Of a DNA stretch of 64,000 bases, positions 7,151 through 15,481 are shown piece by piece. Position 1 is the first letter of the stretch; the number at the start of each line of letters is the position of its first letter. A program made the position numbers and the translations under genes. The DNA comes from Pukyongia sp963768085. GTDB taxonomy: Bacteria; Bacteroidota; Bacteroidia; Flavobacteriales; Flavobacteriaceae. Location: assembly GCA_963768085.1 (NCBI GenBank), contig CAVYGO010000003.1, positions 1,178,001 through 1,242,000 on the forward strand, written 5' to 3'. The notes below the pieces were generated by a model. It searched no databases and was not told the origin of the DNA. It worked only from the letters and a program-made list of their open reading frames with translations.

Positions 7151-9673
7151 TTATTTATTACTTACACTCAAATTTGAATGGAGTGTGTTCTGTTCAGGGC
7201 TATACTTTTGAATTTCTTTCGAATTCAGTGTATCCGGAGCTAATTCACTAGGTGCATCCGGGAATCGAAGATCGCTGTAATTGGAATTTCCATCAGCAGA
7301 TCCACCTGTTTCGTTCTTTCTATTGGCAACGATGTGATAAGAAAATGATACATTGGATGATCCATTCTGAAGTTCCTTAACGGTAAATCCGTTAGCCGAC
7401 TTGTTCGTTACATACACGCCATTGCAATCTCCTTCCAGTTGAATAAATACCTTCAGGGGATGGCTCTGATCTACCACTATATTGTTGGTGAATATAGGAT
7501 CTATAGAAATAGTTGCACTTCCATTCACTAACTGACCTGTACCGTAATCTTCGAATAGCACTTCAGGTGCTTCTGATGCGAACATTACTTTTCTATCACC
7601 ATTGGTATCTTCGACAATAGTAGATACCGCTCCGTTACCGATAATCTTATAGTTAGTTCCATTATAACGCGAACCGGCATAGGCATAAGAAGAGTTAGCA
7701 CTGGAACCTCCACTATAGAAATATCCTCCATAGTACATGCTTCCACCACCGACTAAACTCGCGTTTGTATATCCGGCAAGTTGTGCTCTGGCATCCCTTG
7801 CATCCGAATTGATTGGCGAACCACTGTAATTTGCCTGGAAACGAGCCGCTTCAATACTTGACGACGACGACATGGGAAATTCAGTTAGTGCATATATGGC
7901 AAGATCAGTTGCATTGGTATTTACTCCCACGTTCATGATTTGGCTGGACGAGATGGATGTTGTGCTACCAGATACTGCTCTCAACCCCATGTTTGAAGCT
8001 GAACTAGCTTGTTGATCTGAAACTGCGAGTACACCATTAGCTCCATTCGCACCACCCCCCCAGGCCTGGATACCTCCAATTAAGAAGGCTCCTCCCGTAT
8101 AGGTGGTAAAGGTATAAGCACCATGTGAATTGGCTGCATAACCATATAGTCCGATACCTGTTCCTGTATTTTCACCTCTGATTCCTATTCCGGATCCCGC
8201 ATCGGCACCCCATACGGCCGCACCGTTACTGTTTGTTTCCGAAACCACGCCGAATGGATGAGCAGGATCATTTACTCTTAAAACTACATTGGTATATGGG
8301 GCAGAACCCATTCCTGCGGTTCCTATATCTAAAAATCGCATTCTCTCCGTGTCGTTGGTACGAAGTATAAAGTCTGTGGCATCTGTGGTTCCAATAAAAT
8401 TCTGAGCCGGATTTGTACCGGCATTTCCCGCTAAAGACCAGTCTCTACCTCCGGTTCCACCCATGGCAACCCATTCACTTCCATTCCAGTAATAGAAACC
8501 TGGCAATACTTCATTATCGCCACTGTTGGCATTAGCCGTATTATATATTAATAATCCGTTGGCCGGGGAACTCACGGGATTTGCATTAGTCCTTGAGGTC
8601 AAGGCAACCCGGTTGATCAGGATACCACGATCGGTATCACCCATTTCCAGTTGTGCACTATTATCTGGAGTGCCGGTTCCTAATCCCACATTATCATACT
8701 CACCGTCTACAAATAAGGTAGTATTATTTCCTGATGTAGCAATTCTGGTATTGATGTCTGCATTAGGGTCATTGATAACCACTTGATCGTTACCATCTCC
8801 TCTGAACTCGATAAACTCTACACCGCCAGCTGAGACGTTTAGCCGGTCTGCCGAACTTAACCATATTCCGGTATCAGTATCTGAATCCCAGCTATAGAAA
8901 GGGAGTGTGTTTGTTCCATTAAACATCGCATGAACCTGGTTTGCGTTAGGGATCCGGAATCGCTCCGCACCATTTGTGACCAGGCCAAACATGTCTGCAC
9001 CAGGGCTATAAAATCCATTGTTGGGATCACCGGTCCACCCAAACAAAGGGTTGGCGGCAGTACCGGCATTATTGGCACGGATGTTTCCGTTACCGTCTAT
9101 ACTTAATTGTGACGTACCATTGGTTACAATAGAAATTTCGTCGTTATTGGATCTGATAAAACCGGTATCTGTATCTGAAGCCCAGGTATAAGTAGGTGAT
9201 GCGCTGGTCCCATCAGTATACGCTCGTAATGTACCTGTGGCAGTAATTCTGAATTTCTCAGTATTGTTTGTTCGGAAACTAAGACCGATATTGTCTGTTG
9301 TTCCAACAAAGTTAGTTGCTGGTGTTGTACCCACGTTCCCGTTTGCCTTCCAGTCGTTACTAAGTATTGGAATCCACGATGCACCACTCCAGTAATAGAA
9401 ACCGGGAGTTACAGCTGTGGCTCCTGCACCAGCAGTTGCCGTGTTGTAAATCAGTAAACTGGTGGTTGGTGCCGGGGTTATAGGGCTACTACTATTAGTT
9501 GCTGTTAAAGCAATCCTTGGTAATAGTATACCTTTGTTAGCACTATTTACATCCAACATCGATCCGCTTGCCGGAGATGTGGTGTTGATTCCTACCTGGG
9601 CATAAAGCATACTTGTGCTTACTATGCAGAAAAGAATTAGTAGAAATTTTCGAGGGAGTAGTGTTATCATCAT
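7151..9673 (-). CDS. Large modular exported protein with duplicated VGINT module and fibre-like repeats
   Basis: An 840-aa protein with a signal peptide (~1-25, SMLYAQ). The N-terminal module VGINTTSPASGSMLDVNS / LLPRIALTAT / LLIYNTATAG / GFYYWSGASWIPIL occurs again near residues 335-415 as VGLGTGTPDNSAQLEMGDTD / GLLIYNTAN / GFYYWNGSEWVAM, an internal duplication. Between them (~150-310) are three repeats of the type YTWASDTDTGFI..., FGWTGDPNNGFY... and YSWDSDTDTGIW..., each followed by 'V(T)NG..RFRI', a pattern familiar from phage tail and head fibres. The C-terminal ~200 residues match the 533-aa paralogue (PLKVFIQLEGDCNGVYVTNK, FTVKELQNGSSNVSFSYHIV). No phage genes surround it, so this is a cellular surface protein that shares the fibre repeat. 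Its promoter carries the 20-nt repeats. Confidence 0.75.
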   Translation of the reverse strand: MMITLLPRKFLLILFCIVSTSMLYAQVGINTTSPASGSMLDVNSANKGILLPRIALTATNSSSPITPAPTTSLLIYNTATAGAGATAVTPGFYYWSGASWIPILSNDWKANGNVGTTPATNFVGTTDNIGLSFRTNNTEKFRITATGTLRAYTDGTSASPTYTWASDTDTGFIRSNNDEISIVTNGTSQLSIDGNGNIRANNAGTAANPLFGWTGDPNNGFYSPGADMFGLVTNGAERFRIPNANQVHAMFNGTNTLPFYSWDSDTDTGIWLSSADRLNVSAGGVEFIEFRGDGNDQVVINDPNADINTRIATSGNNTTLFVDGEYDNVGLGTGTPDNSAQLEMGDTDRGILINRVALTSRTNANPVSSPANGLLIYNTANANSGDNEVLPGFYYWNGSEWVAMGGTGGRDWSLAGNAGTNPAQNFIGTTDATDFILRTNDTERMRFLDIGTAGMGSAPYTNVVLRVNDPAHPFGVVSETNSNGAAVWGADAGSGIGIRGENTGTGIGLYGYAANSHGAYTFTTYTGGAFLIGGIQAWGGGANGANGVLAVSDQQASSASNMGLRAVSGSTTSISSSQIMNVGVNTNATDLAIYALTEFPMSSSSSIEAARFQANYSGSPINSDARDARAQLAGYTNASLVGGGSMYYGGYFYSGGSSANSSYAYAGSRYNGTNYKIIGNGAVSTIVEDTNGDRKVMFASEAPEVLFEDYGTGQLVNGSATISIDPIFTNNIVVDQSHPLKVFIQLEGDCNGVYVTNKSANGFTVKELQNGSSNVSFSYHIVANRKNETGGSADGNSNYSDLRFPDAPSELAPDTLNSKEIQKYSPEQNTLHSNLSVSNK

Positions 9674-9710
9674 AAGCTGGTTATTGAGGAAATTTCCTAC
9701 AATTATATGT

Positions 9711-9770
9711 ATAATAATCGATTAAATACAAATATAATCGATGAAATGTATCATAATTTAACATTTGAAT
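9711..9770 (-). promoter_or_regulatory. Phased 20-nt direct repeats upstream of the 9673 gene
   Basis: Rows at 9711 and 9731 share AATCGATTAAAT / AATCGATGAAAT. The row at 9751 carries the distal TTTAACA variant in the same columns as in the two other arrays. The nearest row begins 38 nt upstream of the ATG. On the minus strand TTTG (rc of 9729-9732) and TATAATTG (rc of 9700-9707) are 21 nt apart, close to the Bacteroidota -33/-7 promoter pattern, so the array would overlap the core promoter. Confidence 0.5.
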
Positions 9771-9936
9771 TTTTTAAATGTTAAAATTTGAAGTTTACAG
9801 TTTATCGAATTGAGGTGTTTTTCTTGAAATTTCTGCAGAGGGAACACCATTTTTCTAACTATTCATTAATTAAGGGGTTCAGAAAATGTTAAAGTTTAAA
9901 CTATCTTCAATATTTTAGTAAAACAATTTCAACACG

Positions 9937-10878
9937 GTGACATATTCAAATTCCGATTTTTTCCTACAACAATCACCTACTGAGAATCAGCAAATTCCAC
10001 TTGAATTATTCTCATTATCCAATTATGATTTATTTCTGAAAAGAGAAGATCGTCTTCATGAAGTAGTTTCCGGGAATAAATTCAGAAAATTAAAATACCC
10101 TTTACAAGACATGATCCAATCCGGGAAGAAGACCATCCTGACTTTCGGCGGTGCCTACTCCAATCATATAGCCGCCGTTGCTGAAACCGGACATATTTTA
10201 GGTATCAAAACAGTTGGAATAATAAGGGGTGAGGAGTTAAGGACTGCAATTACCTCTAACCCAACATTGGATTATGCCACAGGACGTGGGATGAAACTCA
10301 TTTTTATAAGCCGTGAGGACTATCGTATTAAGGAACATCCGGATATCTTATCCCGTTATGTAGAAACGCCCGATGATTACTATATAATTCCTGAAGGCGG
10401 GACTTCAGCCCTGGCAGTTCAGGGCTGTGAAGAGATTCTTACTTCAGAAGATACTCAATTCGATTACGTTTGCGTTGCAGCAGGTACCGGAGGCACTTTA
10501 GCCGGGATAATTAATTCCCTTCAACCACAGCAAATCGGATTAGGTTTTTCGGCACTTAAAGGAACTTTTCAGAAAGAAATAATATCAAAATACAGCGCGA
10601 ATACCAATTTCGAGATCACCGATGCCTTCTGTTTTGGGGGCTACGCTAAAATAGATTCGGAATTAGTACGTTTCATAAATGACTTTAAAATTGCTTCAGG
10701 AATATTGCTGGATCCCATCTATACAGGAAAGATGATGTTTGGAATTTTGAAGCTGATGGAAGATGGGTATTTCAGAAAAAATAGCCGTATTTTAGCCATA
10801 CATACTGGAGGATTACAGGGCATTGATGGAATGAACCTCCTACTGAAAAAGAAAAATTTACCTCAAATCGAATTATAA
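9937..10878 (+). CDS. D-cysteine desulfhydrase / ACC deaminase-like PLP enzyme
   Basis: A 313-aa fold-type II PLP enzyme of the 1-aminocyclopropane-1-carboxylate deaminase / D-cysteine desulfhydrase family. The family marker LFLKREDRLHEVVSGNKFRK (residues 33-52) places the PLP Schiff-base lysine at K48. FGGAYSNHIAAVAETG and the phosphate-binding AAGTGGTLAG support the fold. Cytosolic: no signal peptide. The only suitable start is GTG at 9937, since the next in-frame Met is past the PLP motif. Its stop is directly followed by the ATG of the GH73 gene, so the two are co-transcribed, with hemL 7 nt further on. Bacteroidota copies usually act as D-cysteine desulfhydrases; true ACC deaminase activity would need specific residues not checked here. 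Confidence 0.85.
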   Translation: MTYSNSDFFLQQSPTENQQIPLELFSLSNYDLFLKREDRLHEVVSGNKFRKLKYPLQDMIQSGKKTILTFGGAYSNHIAAVAETGHILGIKTVGIIRGEELRTAITSNPTLDYATGRGMKLIFISREDYRIKEHPDILSRYVETPDDYYIIPEGGTSALAVQGCEEILTSEDTQFDYVCVAAGTGGTLAGIINSLQPQQIGLGFSALKGTFQKEIISKYSANTNFEITDAFCFGGYAKIDSELVRFINDFKIASGILLDPIYTGKMMFGILKLMEDGYFRKNSRILAIHTGGLQGIDGMNLLLKKKNLPQIEL

Positions 10879-11712
10879 ATGCTGAACAGAACATTCATTC
10901 TAATCCTGGCTGTGGGATTACTCGCATCAAGTTGTAAATCCAAAAGACGAATTGCCGAAGAGAAAAAAAATAGCAGGACAGAAAGGGTAGTTATCTCGAA
11001 GAAACCGGATGACAGAAAGAAGAATAATACAAAAACAACCATTAAAAAACCACCGGCAAATGCCTCCTATGCCGAAATTGTGTCTACCTATATAGACAAT
11101 TACAGTGGCATCGCGCGTGAGGAAATGCTGCAGTACGGGATTCCAGCCAGTATTACACTCGCTCAGGGAATTTTAGAAAGTGGTGCCGGAAAAGGTGAGC
11201 TCACCAAAAAGGCGAATAATCACTTTGGAATAAAATGTCATACAGGATGGAGCGGGGAACGTGTCTATCACGATGATGATAAACGAGGGGAATGCTTCAG
11301 AAAATATAAAGATTCTAAATATTCTTTTCGAGATCATTCGCTCTTCCTTACACAACGAAGCCGTTATAAAGATCTTTTCAAATTGAGAAAGGATGATTAT
11401 AAAGGCTGGGCTCGCGGACTTAAAAAAGCGGGATATGCGACCGATCCAAAATATCCGGATAAACTTATAAATATCGTTGAGAGGTATAAACTGTACGAAT
11501 ATGACGAGATAGTCCTGGGGAATAAAGCCAATCCTGTGAAACCAGATGATTCTAAAATAAATACCTATACGGTTTTAAAAGGCGATACACTCTATAGTAT
11601 CGCAAGACGTTTTAATATCACCGTTGAAACGTTAAAAGAATACAATGGTCTTGAATCAAACGATATTTCTGTGGGACAGGTGTTATATTTGCATCCTGTA
11701 AAGAATCAATAA
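10879..11712 (+). CDS. Glucosaminidase (GH73)-LysM lipoprotein
   Basis: A 277-aa peptidoglycan hydrolase. The N-terminus is a lipoprotein signal with lipobox LASSC (Cys19), then a basic linker. Residues ~65-205 are a mannosyl-glycoprotein endo-beta-N-acetylglucosaminidase-like domain: ASITLAQGILESGAGKGELT contains the expected catalytic Glu100, followed by NNHFGIKC, YSFRDHSLFL and GWARGLKKAGYATDPKY. Residues ~229-273 are one LysM motif (YTVLKGDTLYSIARRFNITV) that anchors the enzyme to the glycan. It is probably attached to the outer membrane facing the periplasm. The gene starts at the base after the stop of the desulfhydrase and is followed after 7 nt by hemL, forming a three-gene operon. 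Confidence 0.9.
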   Translation: MLNRTFILILAVGLLASSCKSKRRIAEEKKNSRTERVVISKKPDDRKKNNTKTTIKKPPANASYAEIVSTYIDNYSGIAREEMLQYGIPASITLAQGILESGAGKGELTKKANNHFGIKCHTGWSGERVYHDDDKRGECFRKYKDSKYSFRDHSLFLTQRSRYKDLFKLRKDDYKGWARGLKKAGYATDPKYPDKLINIVERYKLYEYDEIVLGNKANPVKPDDSKINTYTVLKGDTLYSIARRFNITVETLKEYNGLESNDISVGQVLYLHPVKNQ

Positions 11713-11719
11713 ATTTTAC

Positions 11720-13006
11720 ATGATATACCAACGAAGTAGCGCCCTTTTTAAAGAGGCGCAACAAGTTATTCCCGGCGGAGTGAATTCACCTGTACGGGCA
11801 TTTAAAGCAGTGGGCGGTGAACCTGTTTTTGTTGAAAAAGCAAAAGGGGCATACCTGTATGACGCAGATGGTAATAAACTTATTGATTATATAGCATCCT
11901 GGGGACCAATGATCCTTGGTCACGCCTATAAACCGGTTCTCGATGCAGTAATTCATAAAGCTGCAAAAGGAACTTCGTTTGGAATGCCTACCGAAATTGA
12001 AACTGAAATAGCCGCTTTGGCGATATCCATGGTACCCGGAATAGATAAAATACGTTTTGTGAACAGCGGCACCGAAGCTTGCATGAGTGCGGTGCGTCTG
12101 GCCCGAGGTTTTACGGCAAAGGATAAGATTATAAAATTCGCTGGTTGTTATCATGGTCATAGTGATTCATTTCTTATCGAGGCCGGTAGCGGCGCTGTCA
12201 CCTTTGGCGTACCAAATAGTCCGGGTGTTACAGCCGGGACAGCGAAGGATACACTACTGGCAACGTATAACGACTTGAATAGCGTGGACAAACTGATTTC
12301 AGAGAATAAGAATGAGATCGCCTGTATAATACTAGAACCTGTTGCCGGTAATATGGGATGTATTCCACCTGCTGAAGGATTCCTTGAAGGACTTCGAAAG
12401 TTATGTGATGAGAATGATATTCTGCTTGTTTTTGATGAAGTGATGACTGGTTTCCGATTAGCGCCTGGGGGAGCCCAGGAATTGTTTGGGATTGAAGCCG
12501 ATATTGTGACCTTTGGCAAGGTGATAGGTGGCGGCTTGCCTGTGGGTGCCTTTGCTGCCAGAAATGAAATAATGAATTATCTGGCACCATTAGGCCCCGT
12601 ATATCAGGCTGGGACGTTAAGTGGTAATCCTTTGGCCATGGCTGCTGGCCTGGCAATGCTCCAAAATTTGAATAAATCCCGGGAAGTGTACAGTTCACTC
12701 GCCGAGAAAACGAAATACTTACACAAAGGATTGGCTGCTGTGCTTAACGAGCTGGATGTGGTTTATACTATTAACCGATTAGGCTCTATGATCTCGGTTC
12801 ACTTCACCGAAAGTGAAGTTGTAGACTTTTCTACATCCGCTACTGGGAATAATGAGAATTTCAGGAAATTTTTTCACGGTATGCTGGATCAGGGAGTCTA
12901 TCTTCCGCCAAGCGCCTTCGAAAGCTGGTTCCTGAATGATGCACTTACCTATGCTGACCTGGATCGAACAATTGATGCTTGCCGTATTGTTGCAAAAACC
13001 CTATAA
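11720..13006 (+). CDS. hemL: Glutamate-1-semialdehyde 2,1-aminomutase
   Basis: A 428-aa class III aminotransferase that converts glutamate-1-semialdehyde to 5-aminolevulinate, the C5 entry to haem biosynthesis. The family signature GGVNSPVRAFKAVGGEPVF (residues 19-37) is intact. NSGTEACMSAVRLARG binds PLP phosphate, LLVFDEVMTGFR holds the PLP-interacting Asp239, and DIVTFGKVIGGGLPVGAFA holds the Schiff-base Lys267. Length and motifs match the family from end to end. It is the third gene of the operon starting at 9937, and transcription should end at the hairpin 13011-13032. Confidence 0.95.
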   Translation: MIYQRSSALFKEAQQVIPGGVNSPVRAFKAVGGEPVFVEKAKGAYLYDADGNKLIDYIASWGPMILGHAYKPVLDAVIHKAAKGTSFGMPTEIETEIAALAISMVPGIDKIRFVNSGTEACMSAVRLARGFTAKDKIIKFAGCYHGHSDSFLIEAGSGAVTFGVPNSPGVTAGTAKDTLLATYNDLNSVDKLISENKNEIACIILEPVAGNMGCIPPAEGFLEGLRKLCDENDILLVFDEVMTGFRLAPGGAQELFGIEADIVTFGKVIGGGLPVGAFAARNEIMNYLAPLGPVYQAGTLSGNPLAMAAGLAMLQNLNKSREVYSSLAEKTKYLHKGLAAVLNELDVVYTINRLGSMISVHFTESEVVDFSTSATGNNENFRKFFHGMLDQGVYLPPSAFESWFLNDALTYADLDRTIDACRIVAKTL

Positions 13007-13010
13007 AAAA

Positions 13011-13032
13011 ACCTCCTGAGCTATCAGGAGGT
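13011..13032. terminator. Bidirectional terminator between hemL and the 116-aa gene
   Basis: ACCTCCTGA (13011-13019), loop GCTA, TCAGGAGGT (13024-13032). The plus-strand right flank is TTCGTATT and the left flank is an A run (T run on the minus strand), so it can serve both converging genes. Confidence 0.8.
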
Positions 13033-13055
13033 TCGTATTAATTCTTTTAGTATAC

Positions 13056-13406
13056 TTACATCTTTTGCAAGGTGAGCCACTTTTTGTATTGGGCTTCATT
13101 AAGCGATTTCTTCACTGCATCATTTAATACAGCATCGAACTTTTTCTTATCGGCTTGTACTTTAGGGCTCGAAATGTCTTGTCCTGTTACATGCTTTCTG
13201 AAATTGCTTTCATGCGCTGTGTACGCTCTAAAAAGGGCTCTTTGCTGATCACCTGACAGGTCTAGCTTAGATGAAAGATCCGCAACTTTTGTTTTGGCAA
13301 TTACTTCCGGTCTATCCTGAGCCTGAGTTAATGTTTGAGCAGTCATATTGCCCATGCCAAATAGCATTATACATGAAATGGCAAGTACAGATAATAGATT
13401 TTTCAT
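13056..13406 (-). CDS. Small exported Spy/CpxP-like helical protein
   Basis: A 116-aa protein with a signal peptide ending around residue 23 (GNMTAQ). The mature part is nearly all predicted helix with KVADLSSKLDLSGDQQRALF and NEAQYKKWLTLQKM, reminiscent of the LTxxQ-type repeats of Spy/CpxP periplasmic chaperones. It lies next to a second protein of the same kind (13485-13934), and both are on the minus strand. Spy-like proteins bind misfolded envelope proteins and often answer to envelope stress. The family call here rests on length, signal peptide and motif style only. Confidence 0.6.
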   Translation of the reverse strand: MKNLLSVLAISCIMLFGMGNMTAQTLTQAQDRPEVIAKTKVADLSSKLDLSGDQQRALFRAYTAHESNFRKHVTGQDISSPKVQADKKKFDAVLNDAVKKSLNEAQYKKWLTLQKM

Positions 13407-13484
13407 TGTTTCAAATTTTATTTTAAGGTTACTAATGTAACTATTTTACAATGAATATTCCAAGAATTGAGCCAAAATTCAAAG

Positions 13485-13934
13485 TTATTGCCTTTTTTCA
13501 CCTTTCATACCATGACGTCCCTTTTGGTTTCGTCTCTTACCCTTCGTAGGTAGTGACTTTTCCCATTTTTCGAACTGTTCTTTCGTTAGTATGGATTTCA
13601 TCGATTTTTTATGAGCAATCTGCTTGTCAAGCACTTCTGACTGCTTATTAAATCGTTCTTCATCTGAGGGTTTTTCATCCGGTTTCTTTTCTGAAATCTT
13701 CAATTTGCGCGCCTTGGCCAACTCTAGTTCAAGCGTTTTAATTTTTGTTTGTTGCGATTCGGAAAGATCCAGCATAAGGGTCATTTTTTTAGTCTTAATT
13801 TCTGCTATTTGATCCGGGGTGTATTCCGGACGATCCATTTTTGGTCTTGGAGACCTGTCGTTATTTCCATGTGGTCGTTGAGCAAAAGCAGTGAATGAGA
13901 TTAACAGACTGCAAATAATAAGTGCGTTTTTCAT
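13485..13934 (-). CDS. Exported Spy/CpxP-like protein with basic tail
   Basis: A 149-aa protein when started at the ATG at 13934, giving a standard signal peptide (MKNALII...TAFAQ). An ATG three codons upstream (13943) is in frame. The mature protein begins with a Pro/Arg/His/Asp-rich patch (RPHGNNDRSPRPKMDRPEYT), then helices with LMLDLSESQQTKIKTLELEL and SILTKEQFEKWEKSLP, resembling LTxxQ motifs twice over. It ends in a Lys/Arg/Gly-rich tail. This layout matches Bacteroidota Spy-like proteins, which are often located near sigma-factor or metal-stress genes. No such regulator is adjacent here. Confidence 0.6.
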   Translation of the reverse strand: MKNALIICSLLISFTAFAQRPHGNNDRSPRPKMDRPEYTPDQIAEIKTKKMTLMLDLSESQQTKIKTLELELAKARKLKISEKKPDEKPSDEERFNKQSEVLDKQIAHKKSMKSILTKEQFEKWEKSLPTKGKRRNQKGRHGMKGEKRQ

Positions 13935-13994
13935 TGTTGTCATTATTAAGTTATATGCTCTTTGGACATAATTAAATGGAAAAGGTTTAACGAA

Positions 13995-14023
13995 AAAAAG
14001 CAGCCTGGAATTGGCTGCTTTTT
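13995..14023 (-). terminator. Terminator after the diheme cytochrome gene
   Basis: AAAGCAGCC (13997-14005), 7-nt loop, GGCTGCTTT (14013-14021), with A and T runs on both sides. It sits between the end of the 14042-15304 gene and the start of the Spy-like gene, so it separates the two transcripts. Confidence 0.75.
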
Positions 14024-14041
14024 CTAGAAGTTTTTTCCCCT

Positions 14042-15304
14042 TTATAGAGAATCCAGGTAATCACTCAGCATGGCAAGTGCTTCCTGGTGAACAACGGTTC
14101 TTCCTAATAGAGGCATCCTGTAAATAGGAGCTGTACTGGCAAATCGAGCTTCTATTTCTCCACGATTCGAATAAATGCCGGACTGACTAAACGCGGTCTC
14201 GAACCTCAAATCAATATTAAAAGTTGGCGGTACACTTCCTCCGGGAGAATGACAGTGTGCACAATTCACATCAAGATAGGCGCGTGCCCGTTCTTCAAGA
14301 GTAAGATTTCCGTTTGCCCAATTAGGGAGTGATGTTATTGTTGTAGGATCGGACAGTCCGCTAAGTAAGCCATTGTCAGTAAAAAACTGCAATTGGTTAT
14401 ATCCTGCGTACTCCGGTATGTAATTCATACTCCGAAGCTTCATACCTATTGGAAGCATTGTGTTGTTACTATTATGGCATTCGAAACAACTATTGTTATT
14501 TGGAATAATGTAATCTACATTATTGGTTACACCATTTTCGTCTATATAACTAATAGGTATGGTTCCACCCACATCATCACGGAAGGCTTCGGTCATTGAA
14601 GCATTCCACACATAATCTGTCGCCATCCATCCACTTTGAAGTTTAAGGAAAACCCGAGTCTCGATGATCTGCTTTCCAAGCGCAGGATCTCTCTCATCGA
14701 CAAAGTAATAGAATGTTTTCGCAATTAAGGTGTTGTTCGGGAATAAAGGAAGCAGATCACTATTCGCATAGCGCAGGGTCTGGCCTACAGGTAATTTCAT
14801 CAATCGCTGTTTAGCCGCATAATCTGAAAAAAGTGTTGATCGGATCTCGTAAAGCTGAACATCGTCGGCAGGTGTAAGATCTCCCAAAGTTCCCTGGAAA
14901 AAACCAAGTTCCGAAAGCGTAGGCGTAAATGCCAGGGGTGTCCCTTCTGTGGTGGCTGATGTCGTATTACTGGCAACGGATTCATTATCCGCCGCATCAA
15001 CAGCAGTGACATAAAAACTGTACAGGGTCTGTTCGTCCAAATTACTCACAACTACCGAAGTTGCCGAGTTATCCGAGATGATGAGGTTTCCGTTCTGGTA
15101 AATATTGTAACCGGTGACCCCTACATTATCGGTGGAGGCGTCCCACATCAATTCTATAGAGTTTATAGCAATATTAGTTACGGTCAGATTTTGAGGTGCC
15201 GAAGGATTTTGATTGTCGAAATCGGACGAACTTGAATCATCACTTCCGCAACTTACGAAGGCGAAACCTAAAATTAATAACAGGGCAAATTGTATTCTTT
15301 TCAT
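14042..15304 (-). CDS. Fn3-diheme c-type cytochrome lipoprotein (SO2930-like)
   Basis: A 420-aa lipoprotein (lipobox FAFVSC near residue 19). The ATG at 15304 is preferred to the TTG at 15310. Residues ~35-110 form a fibronectin type III domain (PSAPQNLTVTNIAINSIELM, then YNIYQNG...FYVTAVD). The rest matches what I recall of the SO2930 family: LSELGFFQGTLGDLTPADDV, SDYAAKQRLMKLP and AKTFYYFVDERD. Two haem-binding CxxCH motifs follow, CFECH and CAHCH, so two covalent haems are expected. SO2930 cytochromes are usually encoded beside a parallel beta-helix partner; none is next to this gene. It is divergent from the 15482 gene across a 177-nt gap. Electron-transfer partner unknown. Confidence 0.8.
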   Translation of the reverse strand: MKRIQFALLLILGFAFVSCGSDDSSSSDFDNQNPSAPQNLTVTNIAINSIELMWDASTDNVGVTGYNIYQNGNLIISDNSATSVVVSNLDEQTLYSFYVTAVDAADNESVASNTTSATTEGTPLAFTPTLSELGFFQGTLGDLTPADDVQLYEIRSTLFSDYAAKQRLMKLPVGQTLRYANSDLLPLFPNNTLIAKTFYYFVDERDPALGKQIIETRVFLKLQSGWMATDYVWNASMTEAFRDDVGGTIPISYIDENGVTNNVDYIIPNNNSCFECHNSNNTMLPIGMKLRSMNYIPEYAGYNQLQFFTDNGLLSGLSDPTTITSLPNWANGNLTLEERARAYLDVNCAHCHSPGGSVPPTFNIDLRFETAFSQSGIYSNRGEIEARFASTAPIYRMPLLGRTVVHQEALAMLSDYLDSL

Positions 15305-15481
15305 TTTCAAAACATTTTGAGGATAAAATTAATAAAATTAGACCGAAAAATTCCATGATGTTGGAGTTAATACTATTCCGTAGAAATAGTTCCCTCAATG
15401 ATAGTCATCCTTTACTAAACGATTCTTTTTCAAAAGTTGTTGTATTGATAGCTTCGGAACGAATTCAAAACTATATTAAAA

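Noticed and set aside
7151..9673. Prophage, because of tail-fibre-like repeats
   Set aside because: The gene has a Sec signal peptide and Bacteroidota surface modules, and no terminase, portal, capsid, integrase or lysis gene lies in the window.
11786..12698. Minus-strand ORFs of 120-156 aa inside hemL
   Set aside because: They lie entirely antisense to an intact conserved gene and encode low-complexity Ser/Gln/Pro or Tyr/Ser-rich sequence typical of shadow frames.
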